Positions 36,483 to 46,414 of a DNA stretch of 64,000 bases are shown here, piece by piece. Made by a program: the position numbers and the translations under genes. The stretch is taken from the NCBI RefSeq assembly GCF_012489685.1, contig NC_080043.1:54272289-54336288 (forward strand), given 5' to 3'. Origin of the DNA: Lotus japonicus. Taxonomy: Eukaryota; Streptophyta; Magnoliopsida; Fabales; Fabaceae. Below the pieces are notes generated by a model. That model was not told where the DNA came from. It worked only from the letters and a program-made list of their open reading frames with translations, and did no database searches. Within the stretch, counting starts at the first letter, position 1. The number at the start of each line of letters is the position of its first letter.

Positions 36483-38377
36483 CTAAGAAATGAGAAAAAA
36501 TAAATATCTTACCCATTTCATCCAAGGAGGCCGCGAGTTTGAGAGGAGAGGAGGAGAAGAAGATTTTGTTCAATCCTTGCTTGATCGTTGATTAATCAGT
36601 TGCTGCTTCAAGGTTTCGAGGTATAGTCGCTAATCCTTACCTCTGATCGCTTTTTCCATAGCTTTTCTGTAGACTTTTCTGAGCTGATAGTTTATGGGTT
36701 TTTGCAAAACTATCCTGAATCTTTCATTTCTGATTCTAAACCTCTTCTATATGTGCTCAAGATCACTTCTGCCGGATTAGATTTTCCGTTATGTCGCCGG
36801 AATTCCGCCGGAATCAATTTTAGCCTTAAATACCCATTTTTGGAGTTTTTGAGGTAAAGCTTCAACCTTTAGGCTAAAAACTATCGCCTTAGCTTAGTGT
36901 TAGTAGGATTAGTTGTCATAAACGTCGTTAGTAACGTCCCTGCAAAATTTGGTTTTTGGGATTTCAGTTTTGAAATTTCTAAGTTAAAAATCATGACCAA
37001 AATACCCCTGCGACAGTTTTTGATCCGATAATTTTTCCGAGTTCAGAATACCCTTAGTTACGGCTAATGAAAGCATAGGAACCAAGTTTGATCGAAGAAA
37101 AATCGAGCCCCACAATTGTGAAAAGTGGCCGAACCTATTAGGGGGGAGGAGGAAAATTTCCTTTTCCGAAAACTTGTCTTTTCGCGCTAGATTATCGTAC
37201 CTTAGAGTATAGATTACTTCGAGTAACCTTAGTGAGTATCGATAGCTTAGTTTTCGATAGATTCTGGTAGTATTTCTGTGGTTTTGCTCTAAAGGTGATT
37301 TTGAGGAATTCCCAGAGGAGCAAGCCTTTGATTGTGAACAAGTGTTAGGAGATCGTCCTGGAGAATCTACAGGTGAGGGCTTCTCACTGAATCTCTAGTT
37401 AATGCTTAGGGTCGATGTTTCGACATTGTTTACTGTTTATGCACTGGATTGTGTGTGATTGGAAAATGTTTTCTGAGGCTTCGGCTGACAATGTAGATGA
37501 TTCATCTACTGAATGTTTTTGAGATTGACTTACATGCTCTGTGCTATGTGGGTAATCTAGGATGTGTGGTGCATGCTTTATATGCTAAGTGCTAAGTGTT
37601 AATGTTGAGATTTCTTGATATATGACATGTTGTTGATTGTGATGATTTAAATATGCTTTACACTGGAAATCTGAGATTCTGAATGGTGAGAATAGCGGGC
37701 AGGTCATGCCGATTTTATTTTGAGAGTTTTGAGAAAGTTTGATAGGACGAATGAGATTCGGGCCTTGTATAGGGTTTATGGATCGAGACATTCTCTGGAG
37801 TCATTTGGGGATTCGAAGATCCCGAGAACTTATAGGATTCGCGATAAGACTAGAGGGATAATTATTTTGTAAAGAAAACTCATAAGACATTAAACAACCT
37901 CTAAATCTTTAAGTAATGGTATAAATCTCGAAAGGAGGCTTTGGATGCAAATCATAGTTTTGGAAAACGAGAAGTGTCGTCGGATCCAAGTGTTGAGTCT
38001 GTTGTTGATGTGCAGTTGGAGCAGCGTTTGTTGTTGTGCTGTTGGAGCAGCGATGTGGTTGGGCTATCTTGGGGATAAGTCCGGGAAACCGTTAGTTTCC
38101 GAGAGTATGATACTCTGTGCTCGCTGAGCAGTTGTGACCATCGGATTGAGATGAGTCGGATGATTTGGAGATCATCGTGGGTTATGTGTTGGCGTGAAGT
38201 GTGTCTTTTGTCGCAGAATCGACTTTACCTTAGGGTAAGCTTTTAGAAACTTTAATTTACCTAGAACACGTGGCGACGTGTCGAGTGAGATCGGAGACGT
38301 TGGTTGACTAATCATCCTGCATTCATGCAACATTAATGGGGTATTAACACAGGACGTACTCTGGACCTCGTCGGATT

Positions 38378-38519
38378 CCAAAATGGTCATAAGACCCGGA
38401 TTTCCGTGAAAGAGCGTTTGTAAACGTCTCTTGTAGCAGACCGAAATGGTAGACCTACGGGTTACGGCTGATCTGACTACCGCTGTCGTTGGAGTAAGAG
38501 GCACGCGGGCCGAAATGGT
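38378..38519 (+). repeat. Three spaced CCRAAATGGT motifs in F 5' LTR
   Basis: CCAAAATGGT at 38378-38387 and CCGAAATGGT at 38441-38450 and 38510-38519 are spaced 63 and 69 bases apart. They lie upstream of the LTR ORF, at about the same distance as the stem-loop array in the E LTR, whose sense-strand loop reads TAACGGGAATGG. The third has short flanking complementarity (GGG/CCC). Copies occur in the 3' LTR 6,586 bases later. Confidence 0.4.
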
Positions 38520-38855
38520 CCCACCGTGGCTGGTGCTAGGGCTGATCCATTGATGTCCATCCGTTCCGGATTGCATATTGGTTGACTGGGTTAACCTGCA
38601 TACATATCATGCAACATGCATACTAATTTAGTTGTTGAGTGTGATTGGTAATTGTTAAACCTATTTGGAACATGCTAATTGCTATTATTGCGTTTATGTT
38701 ATTGTGGAACATGCAACCCTAGGAATGACATCTCTAGCTATAAGCCTAAGTGGCCATCTATTACTTGTACCTATTGGGTTTATTATCTACATAGTTCTTT
38801 AGAGTTGACCCTTGCGTCTTCTGTGTGTGTTTTGGCGGACAACGCCTTTTGTCAG

Positions 38856-39335
38856 ATGAGTAGTGCGGATTGGTTCACCATGGTCCACCCTTCGGGGGGG
38901 ATCAGATATGAGATGATCGATCAGGACGACCCCGGGTCGTGGGTGGTTGACCCCGCGAGCCACCGAGCGACGTATTCGGGGCGTATCATGGAGGACCACG
39001 TGGATAGTGGAGGACTCTTGAGGTCGGGAGTGTTGAGGAGATGCTCTATCAGCTTCAACTTGCCACCGGGCGTTCACTGTGGACCAGGTCTTGGAGGAGC
39101 ACCGCCGCCACCGTCATCTTCAGAGGAGGAGGATCCCTCAGAGGAGATTCCAGTGGGAGTGCCATCGGCAGGGTCTAGTGCACCCACCGTCGCGATCATT
39201 GATGATCAGGGTTCGGGCCCTAAGCCCGTGAGTCCAGCATCGGAGCGCACTGTGGTTGCGAGGGGAGGTCAGATAGGGTTGGTAGACTTGGTCGTTCTGG
39301 ATTCTGATTCAGACGACGATCATGCTAGCACATAG
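38856..39335 (+). CDS. LTR-embedded ORF of element F, 5' LTR copy
   Basis: This sense ORF inside the LTR has 159 codons from the ATG chosen here; an in-frame ATG at 38679 would add 59 residues. The start at 38856 is preferred because it directly follows TTTTGTCAG, a good 3' splice acceptor, with TTGACCCTTGC 47 bases before it. Residues 1-75 include ADWFTMVHPSGG, DQDDPGSWVVDP and ATYSG; then SISFNLPPGVHCGPG, a PPPPSSSEEEDPSEE tract, and an acidic end VVLDSDSDDDH. I recognise no known domain. Relatives occur in LTRs E, G and H. Both F copies are open, with several amino-acid differences. If spliced from the donor at 36620, the intron would be 2,235 nt. Function unknown. Confidence 0.55.
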   Translation: MSSADWFTMVHPSGGIRYEMIDQDDPGSWVVDPASHRATYSGRIMEDHVDSGGLLRSGVLRRCSISFNLPPGVHCGPGLGGAPPPPSSSEEEDPSEEIPVGVPSAGSSAPTVAIIDDQGSGPKPVSPASERTVVARGGQIGLVDLVVLDSDSDDDHAST

Positions 39336-39826
39336 TTTTGAGTGTTGGTATGAGCTCCTCGAGTTAGGATTAGTGTAGGAGTAGAGTTTTAGCTCTGACA
39401 GTCTTGCTTCATTTGTTACTTAGGGGACAGGGTAGATCCGCCTATAGCTTTTTGTGTGGTTTCCTTACGGGAATCACAGAGAGTTGGTTGGACTTAGGAG
39501 GTCTTATTTTCAGGTCATTGGGTCAGCTGATTCTCAGTTTTGAGGGATGGTGTTGCGGGCACTTCACCCTTTTCATTTGGTTTGTATATATTGCCTACGG
39601 GCGTTGCACTTTTCTTTCCGTCACTGGAGGTTACTCGTGACGAGGTTGCTACTACAGCGGGGGCTGTTTATATATTGTATATTAGTTCTATTGCTTTTCG
39701 CTTTTGGGTTTTATTTAATTCAGTCTTGTCTTAGTTATTATCGAAAAAAAAATATTTCACGTTTTTCCGCATTAAGTTTACTTTTGGTTACTAAAGTGAC
39801 GCCACCGAAATCGGGGTGTTCCATTG

Positions 39827-39838
39827 TGGTATCAGAGC
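39827..39838 (+). promoter_or_regulatory. Primer-binding site of element F
   Basis: TGGTATCAGAGC, complementary to initiator Met tRNA, lies three bases after the 5' LTR end. Confidence 0.95.
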
Positions 39839-40035
39839 ACGGTCGAGTCTTTCGGGAGTTGTTGGGGAATAGGTCTTCTGTGCTAGGTTGTGTGACTCTG
39901 CAAAGAGTGAAAATTGATTGTCTGCAAGCGATTTTTCGCTTAGAATTGATTGAAGTTATTGCTTAATCATATTGTATAGTGATGCTAGATGCTATCTTAT
40001 GATGAGTACTGACTGTTTGCTTCCTTTAACAGAAC

Positions 40036-41229
40036 ATGGTGAATACCAATCAACTAGCTGAGATGATGGCCACTATGGCCCAAGCTATGACAACGCAAGC
40101 AAACGATAATGCGATGAGACGTGCTGCTGAGGAGGCACGTGAACAATATCAACGTCAAAGAGAGGTAACTCTCGATCAGAACAAAGGCCTCAATGACTTC
40201 AGGAGGCAAAACCTACCTAAGTTCTATGGTGGTACTGATCCAGACAAAGCAGATCTCTGGATTCAGGAGATAGAGAAGATATTCGGCGTACTGCAAACTG
40301 TTGAGGGTGCCAAGGTGGGCATGGCGACTTATCTTCTGCTAGGAGATGTTGAGTACTGGTGGAAGGGCACCAGGGGAATCATTGAAGCCAACCATGAAGA
40401 AATTAACTGGAACTCGTTCCGGACCGCATTCTTGGAAAAGTATTTTCCGACAAGTGCCCGGGATGAGAGGGAGGCGCAGTTTCTGACACTCCGTCAGGGA
40501 GGTATGTCTGTACCGGAATTTGCTTCGAAGCTGGAGTCTTTGGCGAAGCATTTCCAATTCTTTAATGATCATGTTGACGAGCGCTACATGTGCAAGCGCT
40601 TCGTGAATGGACTGAGGCCGGATATTGAGGACTCAGTGAGGCCACTGGGAATCATGCGATTCCAGTCGTTGGTTGAGAAAGCCACGGAAGTGGAACTGAT
40701 GAAGAACCGGAGAATGAACCGGACTGGAACTGGAGGGCCGATGAGGTCGGGCTCTCAAAATTTTCAGGGCAGAGAGAAATTACAGAGCAGGGGGCCATAT
40801 CAGCGTCCTGCTGGAAGAGGATTTACTTCAGGATCTTACATACCCATGACGGGTACTGCTGGAGGTCCCGGAGATCAGACTTTGAAGAAGGAGATGACCT
40901 GTTTCAGATGTGGGGAGCCGGGGCATTATGCTAATGCTTGTCCCGACAAGAGGCCCAAATGCTTTAATTGTAACAGAATGGGGCACACTGCCGATCAGTG
41001 CAGAGCACCCAAGACGGAGCCAACCGTGAACACTGCTCGTGGAAAGCGTCCTGCTGCTAAAGCAAGAGTTTACACCATGGACGGTGAGAGAGCTGAGGGG
41101 TTTGTCAGAGGAGAGCGCAAGAACGATGGTAACCTTCTAACCATTTCTTCTCATTTCAGTATAATATATTCCATTACTCCCGTAGCGTGTGCAAACACAC
41201 CTAACTTATTTATACTGTCTAAGCTTTGA
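40036..41229 (+). CDS. gag: Gag of Tekay-like element F, intact
   Basis: The 397-codon frame begins MVNTNQLAEMMATMAQAM. The Retrotrans_gag core spans ~55-235: FRRQNLPKFYGGTDPDKADL, LLLGDVEYWWKGTRG, FRTAFLEKYFPTSARDEREA and EFASKLESLAKHFQFFN. A basic linker follows, then two CCHC knuckles (CFRCGEPGHYANAC and CFNCNRMGHTADQC, ~290-325). ARVYTMDGERAEG is the segment that precedes the protease in complete Tekay/Del elements. Here the frame runs instead into ~25 unrelated residues and stops. It would make a full capsid protein with RNA-binding tail, able in principle to package RNA if enzymes are supplied by another element. The matching gag of E ends at the same point. Confidence 0.9.
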   Translation: MVNTNQLAEMMATMAQAMTTQANDNAMRRAAEEAREQYQRQREVTLDQNKGLNDFRRQNLPKFYGGTDPDKADLWIQEIEKIFGVLQTVEGAKVGMATYLLLGDVEYWWKGTRGIIEANHEEINWNSFRTAFLEKYFPTSARDEREAQFLTLRQGGMSVPEFASKLESLAKHFQFFNDHVDERYMCKRFVNGLRPDIEDSVRPLGIMRFQSLVEKATEVELMKNRRMNRTGTGGPMRSGSQNFQGREKLQSRGPYQRPAGRGFTSGSYIPMTGTAGGPGDQTLKKEMTCFRCGEPGHYANACPDKRPKCFNCNRMGHTADQCRAPKTEPTVNTARGKRPAAKARVYTMDGERAEGFVRGERKNDGNLLTISSHFSIIYSITPVACANTPNLFILSKL

Positions 41230-42334
41230 CCTTATAGTTATTACGCCTATTAATACCTTATTTGACCGTAGCTCGTATTTTAGCTATAGAAGTTATACGA
41301 GGTTTAGAATGACACGCTAAGCTTAGAAAGTAGTCTTCTACCGATGTGTTTAAAAGGAAGCTAGAAGCTGAAGAATGAATCTCATAGAGATTTCTTATGG
41401 ATAGTATACGTATGATGTCGAGGGCGTGTAGTTCCGTAGCGGAATCGTTGAGGATGTGAGGTCAGGATAATTGTGACTATTGGATGATAGGAACTCATTG
41501 ACTGTTCCAGTGGGTTTTTCTAAATTTCACCTTCGATGTATTAGGCTTGATCAACTTAATATTGAGGGGGTGATATTCGGAATCAGAGCTGGCTATGGAC
41601 TTTGATAGAAGGATTGGTAAGATTAACTTGATTGGATCGAGGATTAGTCGAGCTGGGAGGAAAAAGTTCGCATTAAGTATAAGTTCTCTTGCGAAGGAGA
41701 TATAGTTTGAAGAAATGGATATTCATTTAGGAAGCATTGAAGAATTAACGGACATTAGAGGTCCAAACTTGGTGAAGGTTCAGGTTTTAAGTCTATGAAC
41801 TGTTGTCTTAAGTTTCTAGGACTCGAAGTTGGTTAGAATTTGATAGAGAGATTAAGAAGTTGATTGACGAGATGGTGATCAAGTTACAGAAAAGGGAGGT
41901 GTTAGTATTAAGATGAACACTTGAGGTTGTCATATTTGGACAAGTTGCTTAAAGTCTAAGAGTGAATGAAACTTGTTATGGATTTTGGTGATACGAGCTA
42001 GAGATTAGCGAGTGAATTTTGCTAAGTGGAATGAGAATCTTAGAGTAAAGATTGACTTCAGAAGCTGGAGATCATATTCGAGTAAGAGTTTTAGTGGTGT
42101 TATCATTGATGATTGTAGTTAAACCTCGGCAAGTTGAAAGATGATATGTCTGTTGAGACGTCGTTGGTCAACATTGGGACTAGAAGAGTGAAACAATTGA
42201 AGGGAAAGCAGAGTGTTTTAGTGAAAATTATTTGGAATAAAGACACGGACGGTGTTATGTGAGAGTTAGAGGAAAAGATCAAGGAATAATATCCAGAACT
42301 ATTACTGACCCTTAAGTTTCGAGGACGAAACTTT
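41230..42334 (+). pseudogene. pol: Degenerate internal region of F with integrase-tail remnant
   Basis: Instead of the ~3.5 kb pol expected in a Tekay element there is ~1.1 kb without an open frame. Near the end (42120-42330), fragments such as RRVKQLKGKQSV and VLVKIIW, plus a C-terminal FRGRNFLFGG, resemble the integrase C-terminal tail, interrupted by stops. The stretch ~41460-41700 matches E (reverse complement of ~60541-60765) at many positions, for example GAACTCATTGACTGTTCCAG. So the shortened region was inherited by both copies rather than deleted in each. Confidence 0.7.
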
Positions 42335-42352
42335 CTTTTTGGAGGGTAGTAA
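42335..42352 (+). promoter_or_regulatory. Polypurine tract region of F
   Basis: CTTTTTGGAGGGTAGTAA directly precedes the 3' LTR. The purine run GGAGGG would prime plus-strand synthesis. Element E has the homologous TTTTTGGAGGGGAGTAT. Confidence 0.75.
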
Positions 42353-45300
42353 TGTAAGACCCAAGTTTTTAAGCTTAGAATAAGTGGAAGAGATTTCCAT
42401 TTACGATTAGGCTTGATGTATTGTGAAGGGAAACCTGAACTAGAGTTTACCAAATGAAATAAATTTATGAAGGAGAAAGTTCAGAAAAAGTCAAAGGATT
42501 ACATCATGATCGATAAAAGTTATAGCACGATCGTTATACACTTAAACCTAGGTCAGAAACCCTAGTATATAGCTAATTTTCACTTTTAGGCACGATGGAA
42601 GTTAATTCCAAAAATCTTCAGAGAAATGTTAGAACTTCTCTTTTTCCATATATCAAAATCGTTTCGAGGCGATACTCTAGGATCTACGAACGTCCGATTC
42701 CAATTATCGGAAGTTTGCCGAAACCGAATCCCTGGTATTTCAAAACCCTAGAATCACCCGACTATGGGGACTTTATCTATTCAGAGCTTCAAATGAATAT
42801 TCTACACGCGTACACCTATTTCTCTTGATGATTTCAATCTTTCTTCCGAAGGAAGTTTTCTATTCCGACATTCGATGCAAAAAGCAACTTATCGGGTAAA
42901 ATAGTTTTATACCGACTATGCATTAGTTGCCAAAAATACAAGGAGACCTCTTTATAGTTTTGGAATTCTTTCGCCAAAACATATCTATTAATTCACGGAG
43001 AATGACGCCGGAAAAATCAGATTCGCGAAACTTTCATTTTACCGCGTTTTGCCAACCTCTATATATAGCCAAGAAATGAGAAAAAACAAATATCTTACCC
43101 ATTTCATCCAAGGAGGCCGCGAGTTTGAGAGGAGAGGAGGAGAAGAAGATTTTGTTCAATCCTTGCTTGATCGTTGATTAATCAGTTGTTGCTTCAAGGT
43201 TTCGAGGTATAGTCGCTAATCCTTACCTCTGATCGCTTTTTCCATAGCTTTTCTGTAGACTTTTCTGAGCTGATAGTTTATGAGTTTATGCAAAACTATC
43301 CTGAATCTTTCATTTCTGATTCTAAACCTCTTCTATATGTGCCCAAGATCACTTCTGCCGGATTAGATTTTCCGTTATGTCGCCGGAATTCCGCCGGAAT
43401 CAATTTTAGCCTTAAATACCCATTTTTGGAGTTTTTGAGGTAAAGCTTCAACCTTTAGGCTAAAAACTATCGCCTTAGCTTAGTGTTAGTAGGATTAGTT
43501 GTCATAAACGTCGTTAGTAACGTCCCTGCAAAATTTGGTTTTTGGGATTTCAGTTTTGAAATTTCTAAGTTAAAAATCATGACCAAAATACCCCTGCGAC
43601 AGTTTTTGATCCGATAATTTTTCCGAGTTCAAAATACCCTTAGTTACGGCTAATGAAAGCATAGGAACCAAGTTTGATCGAAGAAAAATCGAGCCCCACA
43701 ATTGTGAAAAGTGGCCGAACCTATTAGGGGGGAGGAGGAAAATTTCCTTTTCCGAAAACTTGTCTTTTCGCGCTAGATTATCGTACCTTAGAGTATAGAT
43801 TACTTCGAGTAACCTTAGTGAGTATCGATAGCTTAGTTTTCGATAGATTCTGATAGTATTTCTGTGGTTTTGCTCTAAAGGTGATTTTGAGGAATTCCCA
43901 GAGGAGCAAGCCTTTGATTGTGAACAAGTGTTAGGAGATCGTCCTGGAGAATCTACAGGTGAGGGCTTCTCACTGAATCTCTAGTTAATGCTTAGGGTCG
44001 ATGTTTCGAAATTGTTTACTGTTTATGCACTGGATTGTGTGTGATTGGAAAATGTTTTCTGAGGCTTCGGCTGACAATGTAGATGATTCATCTACTGAAT
44101 GTTTTTGAGATTGACTTACATGCTATGTGCTATGTGGGTAATCTAGGATGTGTGGTGCATGCTTTATATGCTAAGTGCTAAGTGTTAATGTTGAGATTTC
44201 TTGATATATGACATGTTGTTGATTGTGATGATTTAAATATGCTTTACACTGGAAATCTGAGATTCTGAATGGTGAGAATAGCGGGCAGGTCATGCCGATT
44301 TTATTTTGAGAGTTTTGAGAAAGTTTGATAGGACGAATGAGATTCGGGCCTTGTATAGGGTTTATGGATCGAGACATTCTCTGGAGTCATTTGGGGATTC
44401 GAAGATCCCGAGAACTTATAGGATTCGCGATAAGACTAAAGGGATAATTATTTTGTAAAGAAAACTCATAAGACATTAAACAACCTCTAAATCTTTAAGT
44501 AATGGTATAAATCTCGAAAGGAGGCTTTGGATGCAAATCATAGTTTTGGAAAACGAGAAGTGTCGTCGGATCCAAGTGTTGAGTCTGTTGTTGATGTGCT
44601 GTTGGAGCAGCGTTTGTTGTTGTGCTGTTGGAGCAGCGATGTGGTTGGGCTATCCTGGGGATAAGTCCGGGAAACCGTTAGTTTCCGAGAGTATGATACT
44701 CTGTGCTCGCTGAGCAGTTGTGACCATCGGATTGAGATGAGTCGGATGATTTGGAGATCATCGTGGGTTATGTGTTGGCGTGAAGTGTGTCTTTTGTCGC
44801 AGAATCGACTTTACCTTAGGGTAAGCTTTTAGAAACTTTAATTTACCTAGAACACGTGGCGACGTGTCGAGTGAGATCGGAGACGTTGGTTGACTAATCA
44901 TCCTGCATTCATGCAACATTAATGGGGTATTAACACAGGACGTACTCTGGACCTCGTCGGATTCCAAAATGGTCATAAGACCCGGATTTCCGTGAAAGAG
45001 CGTTTGTAAACGTCTCTTGTAGCAGACCGAAATGGCGGACCTACGGGTTACGGCTGATCTGACTACCGCTGTCGTTGGAGTAAGAGGCACGCGGGCCGAA
45101 ATGGTCCCACCGTGGCTGGTGCTAGGGCTGATCCGTTGATGTCCATCCGTTCCGGATTGCATATTGGTTGACTGGGTTAACCTGCATACATATCATGCAA
45201 CATGCATACTAATTTAGTTGTTGAGTGTGATTGGTAATTGTTAAACCTATTTGGAACATGCTAATTGCTATTATTGCGTTTATGTTATTGTGGAACATGC

Positions 45301-46409
45301 AACCCTAGGAATGACATCTCTAGCTATAAGCCTAAGTGGCTATCTATTACTTGTACCTATTGGGTTTATTATCTACATAGTTCTTTAGAGTTGACACTCG
45401 CGTCTTCTGTGTGTGTTTTGGCGGACAACGCCTTTTGTCAAATGAGTATTGCGGATTGGTTCACCATGGTCCACCCTTCGGGGGGGATCAGATATGAGAT
45501 GATCGATCAGGACGACCCCGGGTCGTGGGTGGTTGACCCCGCGAGCCACCGAGCGACGTATTCGGAGCGTATCATGGAGGACCACGTGGATAGTGGAGGA
45601 CTCTTGAGGTCGGGAGTGTTGAGGAGATGCTCTATCAGCTTCAACTTGCCACCGGGCTTTCACTGTGGACCAGGTCTTGGAGGAGCACCGCCGCCACCGT
45701 CATCTTCAGAGGAGGAGGATCCCTCAGAAGAGATTCCAGTGGGAGTGCCATCGGCAGGGTCTAGTGCACCCACCGTCGCGATCATTGATGATCAGGGTTC
45801 GGGCCCTAAGCCCGTGAGTCCAGCATCGGAGCGCACTGTGGTTGCGAGGGGAGGTCAGATAGGGTTGGTAGACTTGGTCGTTCTGGATTCTGATTCAGAC
45901 GACGATCATGCTAGCACATAGTTTTGAGTGTTGGTATGAGCTCCTCGAGTTAGGATTAGTGTAGGAGTAGAGTTTTAGCTCTGACAGTCTTGCTTCATTT
46001 GTTACTTAGGGGACAGGGTAGATCCGCCTATAGCTTTTTGTGTGGTTTCCTTACGGGAATCACAGAGAGTTGGTTGGACTTAGGAGGTCTTATTTTCAGG
46101 CCATTGGGTCAGCTGATTCTCAGTTTTGAGGGATGGTGTTGCGGGCACTTCACCCTTTTCATTTGGTTTGTATATATTGCCTACGGGCGTTGCACTTTTC
46201 TTTCCGTCACTGGAGGTTACTCGTGACGAGGTTGCTACTACAGCGGGGGCTGTTTATATATTGTATATTAGTTCTATTGCTTTTCGCTTTTGGGTTTTAT
46301 TTAATTCAGTCTTGTCTTAGTTATTATCGAAAAAAAAATATTTCACGTTTTTCCGCATTAAGTTTACTTTTGGTTACTAAAGTGACGCCACCGAAATCGG
46401 GGTGTTACA
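42353..46409 (+). repeat. 3' LTR of element F (4,057 bp)
   Basis: It is equal in length to the 5' LTR, with about 34 substitutions by direct comparison. It ends GGGGTGTTACA before the duplicated GTAGG. It contains the same TATA-like box (43059-43068), possible donor (43206/43207) and ORF. Confidence 0.95.
45442..45921 (+). CDS. LTR-embedded ORF of element F, 3' LTR copy
   Basis: This second copy of the 159-codon LTR ORF is again open from the ATG after TTTTGTCA/A to the same stop. Here the acceptor reads GTCAA instead of GTCAG, so splicing would be weakened in this copy. Amino-acid changes against the 5' copy include SSADW to SIADW, YSGR to YSER and GVH to GFH. Both copies kept the frame, but the element is too young for that alone to prove selection. 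Confidence 0.5.
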   Translation: MSIADWFTMVHPSGGIRYEMIDQDDPGSWVVDPASHRATYSERIMEDHVDSGGLLRSGVLRRCSISFNLPPGFHCGPGLGGAPPPPSSSEEEDPSEEIPVGVPSAGSSAPTVAIIDDQGSGPKPVSPASERTVVARGGQIGLVDLVVLDSDSDDDHAST

Positions 46410-46414
46410 GTAGG

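Larger units (their letters stand above)
35767..39823 (+). repeat. 5' LTR of element F (4,057 bp)
   Basis: It starts TGTAAGACCC and ends GGGGTGTTCCA; the 3' LTR has TTACA at that place. A TATA-like CTATATATAG lies at 36473-36482. Downstream are a possible splice donor (TTTCGAG/GTATAG, 36620/36621), an internal ORF at 38856, and the U5 end beside the PBS. The LTR is unusually long for a gypsy element, and most of it would lie downstream of the TATA box. Confidence 0.95.
35767..46409 (+). mobile_element. Complete Tekay-like Ty3/gypsy element F with gag only
   Basis: This 10,643-bp element has two 4,057-bp LTRs, a perfect 5-bp target duplication GTAGG (35762-35766 and 46410-46414), PBS, intact gag, polypurine tract and no protease, reverse transcriptase or intact integrase. 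By my count the LTRs differ at about 34 positions with no indel (~0.8%), so the insertion is young. The target was a telomere-like GTAGGCTTTAGGG tract in the satellite, and monomers resume in phase on the other side. Confidence 0.95.

Noticed and set aside
37585..38576. Short ORFs repeated in both F LTRs (68, 60 and 134 codons)
   Set aside because: They are repeated only because the LTRs are identical. They do not recur in the E, G or H LTRs; the 68- and 134-codon frames are antisense to the element.
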